From Thermoplasmatota archaeon (GTDB taxonomy: Archaea; Thermoplasmatota; Thermoplasmata; RBG-16-68-12; JAJISG01), in assembly GCA_022848835.1 (NCBI GenBank), contig JAJISG010000263.1, forward strand, positions 1 to 7,002: a stretch of 7,002 bases of DNA. The letters run 5' to 3'. The notes beneath the pieces were generated by a model that made no database searches, was not told the origin of the DNA, and saw nothing but the letters and a program-made list of their open reading frames with translations. The position numbers were made by a program, and so were the translations under genes. Shown here piece after piece: positions 5,592 through 7,002 of this stretch. Each line of letters opens with the position of its first letter. The first letter of the stretch is position 1.

Positions 5592-6098
5592 CTAGCTCTC
5601 AAATCGTTCTACTCTGTGTCCCCTAAAGTCGAGTCGGAACGATCTCTTGATGACGCTCCTCAGCATTATCTGGCTCATGTCCAGCTCCTCAGCCAGGTCC
5701 CCAGCGAATTTGCCCTGCTTCCCCACCGCTTCGATGATTCTATCCTCAAGCTTCTTGTAGTCCTCATCAGGCATCATGGCCACTATTAGGACATCGCTGA
5801 TTTCGGTGACGGGGGAGGAGGCGCTAATGTGAAGGCTTGTGTAGAAGGAGTGATAGGCCTTGACGGGGCCACCGTCCCCCGCCTGCCATTTGGTCTCCAC
5901 CAGCCTCATCTTCTCAAATAGGCGAAGGGCCTCTAGCCCCTCTTCACCATATTTCTCCCCTATCTCCTCTTCTGTCAGCCAGGAATGAGACAGCTCCTTG
6001 AAGACCTCTTTCTTCGTCAGGGTATCAACGGCCCTGAGTATCGGGACAAGGTCTGAGGGCTCATTGATAACCTTTATCCTGTTCATAATTCTCTGCAT
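5592..6098 (-). CDS. Archaeal ArsR-type winged-helix regulator linked to trm56
   Basis: The 168-residue protein has an N-terminal winged-helix domain (about 12-90) starting INEPSDLVPILRAVDTLTKK (11-30), with a helix-turn-helix at LTEEEIGEKYGEEGLEALRLFEKM read across 41-64 and a wing ending YHSFYTSLH (82-90). A C-terminal part (about 98-168) contains a second helix-turn-helix-like segment, FAGDLAEELDMSQIMLRSVI (131-150). This matches the archaeal ArsR family described in Pfam as PF09824, which I recall being found beside trm56 in methanogens; the target is unknown. There are no conserved Cys/His metal sites, so metal sensing is unlikely. A TATA box, CTATTTATCC (6117-6126 on the minus strand), lies just upstream. 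The box position makes either the ATG at 6098 or the in-frame ATG at 6086 possible; the second would leave a 9-nt leader. Confidence 0.87.
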   Translation of the reverse strand: MQRIMNRIKVINEPSDLVPILRAVDTLTKKEVFKELSHSWLTEEEIGEKYGEEGLEALRLFEKMRLVETKWQAGDGGPVKAYHSFYTSLHISASSPVTEISDVLIVAMMPDEDYKKLEDRIIEAVGKQGKFAGDLAEELDMSQIMLRSVIKRSFRLDFRGHRVERFES

Positions 6099-6116
6099 AT
6101 CGTAATAGGCTTCTGT

Positions 6117-6126
6117 GGATAAATAG
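6117..6126 (-). promoter_or_regulatory. Probable TATA box for the regulator-trm56 unit
   Basis: On the minus strand the sequence reads CTATTTATCC, centred about 24 nt before ATG 6098 and 36 nt before ATG 6086. It separates the regulator-trm56 pair from the upstream minus-strand gene, indicating an independent promoter in the 70-nt gap (6099-6168). Confidence 0.5.
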
Positions 6127-6168
6127 ATTGGCTAGCCTCGATTGGCGCGAGAACTTCTAGGTAGGGGA

Positions 6169-6993
6169 CTACTCGGCCAGGACCTCGAGAAACCTCTCGA
6201 AGTGCTTCCTCTCCTCCATCAGCTTATCCCGTTTGAGCTCCGCTGAGGCAACGGACAGAAGGGCGTCGGCACCGAGGCTGTATGCGCTGACTCTGTCTCT
6301 CCCCAACCGTTTCATCAGCTCCTTCTCCTTCGCCTTGAAGTACCTATCGATCTTGCGGCGAGCCAGCTGTTCTAGGGATTCACCCCTCGAATTCCCCCCC
6401 TCATCGAGTTCCAGGCCCAGCTCCTCCTGAAGGGAGAGGGTGGTGGCCGCTCTCTCGTAGCCCTCTCGGACAGAGTACACCAGTCCCCTCCGGTTTTCCC
6501 ACACCGATGGTATCGTCCCAGGACCCACCTCTTCAATTCTTGGGACCACGGCGCTGGCTTCGTAAAGGAAGTTCAACTTGAGATGCTTCCGCCTTTTGGT
6601 GGGAAGCACTCTCCTCCCGTCCTCGACCATCTCATGCAGGAGTTTCATTGGAGATATCCTTTCTGGCTTTCGAAAGTACTCCTCAAATCCATCGATGCAA
6701 CGAAGGGGCTCGTAGGATCTGCTCATCCAGAATCTCGGAGGCCTCGCCGTCCAGGGCTTACCCCCTGGCGGAATTTTCATCCGCGAGAAGGGAAAGTCAA
6801 GCTTCTCCTGGCGTAGTCGCAGAACTCCACATCTGATCGCCGCTTGCGCGGTGGGCAGGTCGATTTCGGCACCGTAGCGAGCCAGCTCCCTCTTAGACAA
6901 GGGTCCCCTATCCTGCAGGGTTCTCAAAGCTTCCCTCCAACGGCGGTCCGAGAGACAGTTGAACCAGCCAAGACAGGTCAAGGGATCCTGCAT
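6169..6993 (-). CDS. Unrecognised basic protein, possibly 5'-partial
   Basis: I do not recognise this protein. From ATG 6993 it has 274 residues, but the frame is open to the window edge (codons for V-P-L precede the ATG) and no ribosome-binding sequence is visible, so the true start may lie outside. Residues 16-60 are helical, and KRELARYGAEIDLPTAQAAIR (34-54) could form a helix-turn-helix. The middle is rich in Arg, Pro and aromatic residues (IPPGGKPWTARPPRFWMSRS, 74-93). A second basic patch, TKRRKHLKLN, lies at 132-141. Residues 205-274 are charged and look like long helices or a coiled coil. Four cysteines (7, 13, 55, 99) form no standard zinc motif. No signal peptide or membrane segment is seen. 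The strong positive charge suggests nucleic-acid or ribosome binding. Codon use is AGG-rich like trm56, supporting a real gene. Confidence 0.72.
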   Translation of the reverse strand: MQDPLTCLGWFNCLSDRRWREALRTLQDRGPLSKRELARYGAEIDLPTAQAAIRCGVLRLRQEKLDFPFSRMKIPPGGKPWTARPPRFWMSRSYEPLRCIDGFEEYFRKPERISPMKLLHEMVEDGRRVLPTKRRKHLKLNFLYEASAVVPRIEEVGPGTIPSVWENRRGLVYSVREGYERAATTLSLQEELGLELDEGGNSRGESLEQLARRKIDRYFKAKEKELMKRLGRDRVSAYSLGADALLSVASAELKRDKLMEERKHFERFLEVLAE

Positions 6994-7002
6994 GAGGGGA
7001 AC

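Overview
The window looks like about 7 kb of a compact, moderately GC-rich archaeal chromosome, probably euryarchaeal in the broad sense. The reasons are an archaea-specific tRNA methylase (Trm56) next to its usual archaeal ArsR-type regulator, a zinc-binding PyrI beside PyrB, a small archaeal PRC-barrel protein, an RPA-like OB-fold protein, and TATA boxes (CTTAAATA, CTTTAT, TTATATAT types) about 27-35 nt upstream of several starts. Thermoplasmatota is my best guess for the clade, held with low confidence and resting only on the style of the regulators.

Layout, left to right. (1) Positions 2-124 are the C-terminal end of dihydroxy-acid dehydratase (ilvD), followed 11 nt later by a small single-domain OB-fold protein. 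(2) Two small winged-helix regulators (580-888 and 993-1343) are tandem paralogues; their promoters carry an unusual number of inverted repeats, and a perfect 11-bp hairpin closes the unit. (3) pyrB-pyrI (1491-2871) encode both subunits of aspartate carbamoyltransferase, followed by an ankyrin-repeat gene that appears split by a frameshift inside a repeat. (4) A 155-nt spacer leads to a PRC-barrel gene that converges on, and overlaps by 10 nt, a PduO-type cob(I)alamin adenosyltransferase gene on the minus strand. (5) A divergent gene shares that promoter region. It encodes a compact ParB-fold protein resembling the archaeal free-serine kinase SerK, and its 3' end overlaps trm56 by 8 nt. (6) On the minus strand, an ArsR-type regulator precedes trm56. 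Upstream of it lies a basic protein I do not recognise, whose reading frame stays open to the window edge.

Most of the window is housekeeping: pyrimidine and branched-chain amino acid synthesis, cobalamin activation and tRNA modification. The points most worth a second look are the tandem regulators with their dyad-rich promoters, the SerK-like protein, the split ankyrin gene and the unrecognised terminal ORF. I found no convincing rRNA, tRNA, CRISPR array, insertion sequence or phage gene, and nothing that clearly forms a new multi-gene defence or mobile system.
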